From assembly GCA_947471745.1 (NCBI GenBank), contig CANJKZ010001237.1:2586001-2650000 (forward strand): a stretch of 64,000 nucleotides of DNA, in the 5' to 3' direction. Position 1 is the stretch's first letter. Every line of letters begins with the position of its first letter. The notes beneath the pieces are model-generated. The model was not told where the DNA came from and searched no databases. It saw nothing but the letters and a program-made list of their open reading frames with translations. Origin of the DNA: Closterium sp. Naga37s-1 (taxonomy: Eukaryota; Streptophyta; Zygnematophyceae; Desmidiales; Closteriaceae). The position numbers were made by a program, and so were the translations under genes. Below, in pieces: positions 60,232-64,000 of the stretch.

Positions 60232-63200
60232 TCAAGAAGTAAGCAAGTGAGGCAAAGTAGGCACAAGGCCTAGAACAGTACAGAAACGCTGATGATCACA
60301 AGGCTGAAGCGCCTTGGTGAACACATCAGCAGTGTTGGCTCGAGTGGCCACGTAAGCAAGACGAAGCTGACCACGCTGCCGCAACTCTCGAGCAAGGAAG
60401 TAGCGCAGAGCAATGTGCTTCGTTCTGTGCTCCAGTCTGTGCTCTTGACACAAGGCAATCATGGCCTTGTTGTCGACGTACAGCAATGGAGGAGAACGAG
60501 GCGGCTCTCCAAGGTCCGTCAGCAGGTAGGTGAGCCAGCGTAACTCCTGAGCAGCCATGGCCCCTGCGTAGATCTCAGCCTCACAATTGGAACTGAGAAC
60601 AGAAGACGAGCGGATAGACCGCCAAGAAACAGAGCCGGAGCCAAGGCTGAAGGTGTAACCCTGTGACGACCGCTGCGTAGCCAAGTCGTCAACCCAAGAA
60701 GCGTCTGCGTGACCAGTGAGGACAACTCGAGCCCGTCCTCCAAGCACGAGCCCCATGCCTGACGTACTGCACAAGTAGCGCAGTACCCTCTTAGCAGCAT
60801 CCATGTGCTCCTTCCTGTGTCGGCCAGGAGCAACATAGCGTGCTAGGATGCTAAGAGGGTAGGCTAGGTCAGGTCGAGTGCAGGTCATCAGGTACATGAG
60901 GCAGCCCACAAGCTCTGGATACGGGCCACTTGGCTCTACGGATTCATCCGAAGTCAGAGCTGAGAGCGAGTGACCGGTAGGCAGAGGAGTGGACTGTGGC
61001 GAGGAGTACGTGAAGCCGAAGCGTTGAAGGACCTTCTGCACCATGTGTGACTGAGTCAAGGTAATGGTGCGCTGTGCTCTGTCCCGGGTGATCCGTAAGC
61101 CAAGATAGCTTGTTAGCTCACCCAGGTCTGTGCACGTGTGTCTCTTCTGCAGCTCCAACTTCACGTGGGCGAGTGCCTCAGTGTCAGCAGTAGCAAAGAC
61201 CAAGTCGTCTACGTACACGAGAACGTAGAACGGCGGCAGAGTGGTGTCGGTGCGTAGAAACAGCGACGGGTCAGCAGTAGAAGGAGCAAACCCAAGAGCA
61301 GCAAGAGTAGTCCTCAGTGTGTCGTGCCACTCACGGGGTGCTTGGCGGAGACCGTAGACTGGCCGCCGGAGGCTCCACTGGGTACCAGGAGGAAACGACC
61401 CAGTGAAGCCAGGTGGGCGGCGCAGCCAGATCTCCTCGTGCAGGCTGCCCTGTACGAAAGCAGTGCTGAAGTCAAGAGAGTGAAGCTCGTAGTCACGCTG
61501 AGCGGCGACGTGCAGCAGAACCCGAAGAGTGGTCATCTTCGGGGTAGGGGAGAAGGTCTGGAAGAAGTCAACTCCCTCACGCTGACTGAAGCCTCGTGCA
61601 ACGTAACGCGCCTTGAAGACAGGCGGAGAACCTGGCGGCCGCTTCACCCTGAAAATCCACATGCCACTGACGATGTTCGCCCCAGGCGGGGGAACCTCGT
61701 CGACGTAGGTGCCTGTGGACTTCCAGGAAGCCATCTCTGCGTCCATGGCTGACTGCCACTGAGAGGAGTAGGGACCCTCTATCGCCTCTGCGTAAGAGCG
61801 CGGGGTCGGGATGTCTGGTGCATCCGGGTCTCCCTCAGGGGCAATCAGCATGGACACGAGATGAGGTAAAGCAGCGGCAAAGCACTCAAACTCCTCCTGT
61901 CTGTCCTCAAGGACGTCCGTGCCAAGAGCATTCTCACCCCCGACGGACGGAGGACAGACAGACTCAGACTCAGCAACAAGACTAGCGGCGTAGTCTAGAC
62001 GACAGGCAGCAGCAAAGTCAACAAGCTCTGCAACTAGAGCAGACGCAGCAGTGGACTCAAAGGAAGGGTCAGTGACAACAGTGGCGAGGAAATGCGTGAC
62101 AGTAGGACTGGCAGCACGAAGGGAGTCAGACTCCGGGTCCGGACCGTCAGGAAGAGAGGACGCAGGAGGAGACGGCAGAGGGACACGCTGTGGAGCAGTG
62201 GAAGGACGCAGGGTCATATAGTGAGTGCCAGGGACAGGAGAGGGACGCTCACACGGAACACGACGACCAGTGCGGACAGCGCGGACAGGCGACGCTGGAC
62301 GAGACTCAGGCGACGCAGGACGAGACTCAGGCTCACGATGCTCTGTAAGACCTCTAGTCGGTCCAGAGTAAGGAGAAGGACCAGGCAGTGGAGAGGCTGG
62401 CTGTAACTGTGACTGCAACTGGACAGGCGGTGGACTCAGTAGGGGAGGAGTAGGACCAGTAGAGGGCGGGAGGCCAAGAACCTGCTGAAGGAGCGGAACG
62501 TAGTACGGCCGCGGCCGTGCAGCGGATCCTGAACCAGCAGAGACAGCACCAGCACCCTCAGCTCCAGGGTCTCCAGCTACAACTCCCGCAGCAGCTCCAG
62601 TCCCAATAGCTCTAGTACCTCCAGTACGAGCACCTCCAGGACCAGCGGCTCCAGCAGCTCCAGCACCAGCAGCACCTCCAGCAGCTCCAGCACCAGCAGC
62701 ACCTCCAGCAGTACCACCAGCAGCTCCAGCACCAGCAGCACCTCCAGTAGCTCCAGCACCAGCAGCACCTCCAGCAGTACCACCAGCAGCTCCAGCACCA
62801 ACATCACCTCCAGCAGCTCCAGCACCAGCAGCACCTCCAGCAGCACCACCAGCAGCTCCAGCACCAGCAGCACCTCCAGCAGCTCCAGCACCAGCAGTAC
62901 CTCCAGCAGCTCCAGCACCAGCAGCACCTCCAGCAGCACCACCAGCAGCTCCAGCACCAGCAGCACCTCCAGCAGCTCCAGCACCAGCAGCACCTCCAGC
63001 AGCAGGCCCCCCAGCTCCAGCACCACGGCTACAGCGCCGAGCGTACCACTGACGAAGCTGCCGTGGAGAGAGGGGCTCCCGCCGTGACGGGACTCTCGGA
63101 GGACCTCCAGGCTCAGCACCCCCAGATACAGCACCCCCAGGCGCAGCACCCCCAGACTCAGCAACCCCAGGCTCAGCACCCCCAGGCTCAGCACCACCAG

Positions 63201-63465
63201 ACTCAGCAACCCCAGTCTCAGCACCCCCAGGCTCAGCACCCCTAGCAGCACCAGAGTCAACAGCTACCTCAACAGGCTCGACTGCGTCTACCTGAGACAC
63301 ACCTGAGGGGGCAGGACCCTGAGGGGGGAGGGGGTCTACCGGAGGAGTACCTGGCGCGAGAAAGAGCGGCGGGGGGGGGAGGGGGGCAGTGCGGTAGGGG
63401 AAGAGACGGTAGTAAGGAACCGACTCGTCAAACGTGACGTCCTGAGAGGACAGAACACGGCGCGG
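60232..63465 (-). CDS. pol: E10 spacer, reverse transcriptase and RNase H, intact part of pol
   Basis: The frame is open from the 58-bp deletion in integrase to the stop, and a Met is not expected at its start because it is the inner part of a polyprotein. It begins YYRLFPYRTAPLPPPPLFLAP, then GAEPG repeats, an LRQWYARRCSR copy of the LREW module (near 63040), and about 130 residues of GAAGGAAGA repeats. RT: MDAEMASWKSTGTYV, FKARYVARGFSQ, LDFSTAFVQG, YGLRQAPREW and YVDDLVFATAD. RNase H: GHADASWVDD, CEAEIYAGAMA and YVDNKAMIAL, then TKHIALRYF. All catalytic residues are present. This is the best preserved RT of the short-LTR group in the window. Confidence 0.94.
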   Translation of the reverse strand, partial: PRRVLSSQDVTFDESVPYYRLFPYRTAPLPPPPLFLAPGTPPVDPLPPQGPAPSGVSQVDAVEPVEVAVDSGAARGAEPGGAETGVAESGGAEPGGAEPGVAESGGAAPGGAVSGGAEPGGPPRVPSRREPLSPRQLRQWYARRCSRGAGAGGPAAGGAAGAGAAGGAAGAGAAGGAAGGAAGAGAAGGTAGAGAAGGAAGAGAAGGAAGGAAGAGAAGGDVGAGAAGGTAGGAAGAGATGGAAGAGAAGGTAGGAAGAGAAGGAAGAGAAGAAGPGGARTGGTRAIGTGAAAGVVAGDPGAEGAGAVSAGSGSAARPRPYYVPLLQQVLGLPPSTGPTPPLLSPPPVQLQSQLQPASPLPGPSPYSGPTRGLTEHREPESRPASPESRPASPVRAVRTGRRVPCERPSPVPGTHYMTLRPSTAPQRVPLPSPPASSLPDGPDPESDSLRAASPTVTHFLATVVTDPSFESTAASALVAELVDFAAACRLDYAASLVAESESVCPPSVGGENALGTDVLEDRQEEFECFAAALPHLVSMLIAPEGDPDAPDIPTPRSYAEAIEGPYSSQWQSAMDAEMASWKSTGTYVDEVPPPGANIVSGMWIFRVKRPPGSPPVFKARYVARGFSQREGVDFFQTFSPTPKMTTLRVLLHVAAQRDYELHSLDFSTAFVQGSLHEEIWLRRPPGFTGSFPPGTQWSLRRPVYGLRQAPREWHDTLRTTLAALGFAPSTADPSLFLRTDTTLPPFYVLVYVDDLVFATADTEALAHVKLELQKRHTCTDLGELTSYLGLRITRDRAQRTITLTQSHMVQKVLQRFGFTYSSPQSTPLPTGHSLSALTSDESVEPSGPYPELVGCLMYLMTCTRPDLAYPLSILARYVAPGRHRKEHMDAAKRVLRYLCSTSGMGLVLGGRARVVLTGHADASWVDDLATQRSSQGYTFSLGSGSVSWRSIRSSSVLSSNCEAEIYAGAMAAQELRWLTYLLTDLGEPPRSPPLLYVDNKAMIALCQEHRLEHRTKHIALRYFLARELRQRGQLRLAYVATRANTADVFTKALQPCDHQRFCTVLGLVPTLPHLLTS

Positions 63466-64000
63466 GGAACGGCACGGGAGGACAGCTTATCCGTAGACAA
63501 GTCGCGGACGAAAGCTCGAGATCCCCAGACACGGAACGCAGACGCATCGCCAACCTTCCCCGTCCACCGCAGAGTGGGGGAGGTCTCCGGCATGGAGACC
63601 CGGGGCTGGAGGTTGATCTGATGCGCCGCGTACTGAACCGCGAACGGCCACAGAAAATGGGGAGCAGACGCATGGATCATGGACGTACGAGCGACGTCCA
63701 TGACCATGCCAATGCGGCGCTCAGCAATCCCATTTTGCTGTGGAGAGGCCGGAAGCGTGAACGTCTGGCGGATGCCCTCCGCCCGACAGAAAGCTCGTAG
63801 AAGGTCGGAGGAAAACTCTCCACCTCTGTCTGAGTGCAGACGCAGAACAGGAAAGTCAGAGCCGAAACTCTCTCTGAGCCGGAGACGAGCAGCGCGGATC
63901 CAGTCGATCAACACCTCAGTGACCTCACCCTTGCGGCGCAAGGGGAAGACCGTGGTGTAACGCGAGTAGTCGTCAACAACCAGCAGGAAGTAACGCTCGT
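63466..64000 (-). pseudogene. E10 integrase, with a 58-bp deletion
   Basis: At the window edge it reads ERYFLLVVDDYSRYTTVF, then D (LHSDRGGEF), E (QNGIAERR) and WPFAVQYAAHQINLQP. At about 63466 SSRAVP joins directly to the sequence for RRVLSSQ in a shifted frame. Compared with E5, 58 bases encoding CVFLGFPPDAPGWQFYHPTS are missing. The catalytic core is intact, but the C-terminal part is cut and the frame lost. Confidence 0.92.

Larger units (their letters stand above)
56206..64000 (+). mobile_element. E9: Ty1/copia retrotransposon, interrupted by E10
   Basis: A 117-bp 5' LTR, primer site, leader, and an open gag-protease-integrase frame up to the E10 insertion at 59875. The rest of E9 lies beyond E10 and outside the window. 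The left target duplication would be GCATA (56201-56205), but the right copy cannot be seen. It belongs to the short-LTR group and keeps one continuous frame of at least 975 codons. Confidence 0.93.
59876..64000 (-). mobile_element. E10: Ty1/copia retrotransposon, 5' end outside window
   Basis: The 3' LTR (59876-60002), polypurine hairpin, RNase H, RT, spacer and part of integrase are visible. The rest is beyond the right edge. The left duplication would be CCTGC (59871-59875). It is close to E1, E5 and E7. Confidence 0.93.

Overview
The window is a repeat-packed stretch of a nuclear eukaryotic genome, most likely from the green plant lineage. The evidence is a gene for a plant-style bHLH protein, Ty1/copia retrotransposons primed by initiator-methionine tRNA, GT-AG introns, and a stop-codon spectrum that looks like decay of CHG-methylated cytosines. 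The GC-rich, glycine-tract-laden copia proteins recall those I associate with charophyte algae such as Closterium, but that placement is an inference from memory and not shown by the sequence. No bacterial operons, tRNA or rRNA genes were seen.

Ten LTR retrotransposons, here named E1 to E10 from left to right, fill about 57 kb. E1 (+) is cut by the left window edge. E2 (+, 6215-42935) carries E3 (+, 12535-42660) inside its 3' LTR. E3 carries E4 (-, 14917-21369) in gag and E5 (+, 22074-38131) in integrase. E5 carries E6 (+, 24477-25956, a short non-autonomous element) in protease and E7 (-, 28195-35670) between integrase and reverse transcriptase. E8 (-, 43011-49693) lies just right of E2. E9 (+, from 56206) is interrupted by E10 (-, from 59876), and both run off the right edge. 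Matching 5-bp target duplications could be read at both ends of all seven elements whose two ends are in the window (E2 to E8). LTR divergence falls with nesting depth: E2 about 6%, E3 3.6%, E5 3.0%, E7 0%. E6 (4.2%) is the one exception, on a small count.

E1, E3 and E5 to E10 form one related group: very short LTRs (117-143 bp) that mostly start TGTCA, a core near GGCTGTAGTGGGG in most of them, and, in the six whose 3' end is visible, a polypurine tract held in a predicted hairpin. The autonomous members have GC-rich, often minisatellite leaders, and most show a glycine tract plus an atypical zinc finger in Gag and a long Ala/Gly-rich spacer between integrase and reverse transcriptase. A short peptide module, SPxxLREW(Y/A), occurs both in Gag and in that spacer. 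E2 and E4 belong to different copia lineages with ordinary CCHC knuckles and longer LTRs (467 and 819 bp). E4 is the best preserved, with a single TGA in an otherwise open gag-pol frame. Most other copies have lost catalytic residues or carry frameshifts and stops.

The only non-retroelement island is about 49.7-56.2 kb, with three candidate host genes. One is a small secreted coiled-coil protein (50607-50945, +). The second is a convergent three-exon gene for another small secreted coiled-coil protein (51483-54739, -), whose second and third exons sit in tandem arrays of exon copies. The third is a bHLH gene (55536-56204, -) whose start codon lies inside the target duplication of E9.
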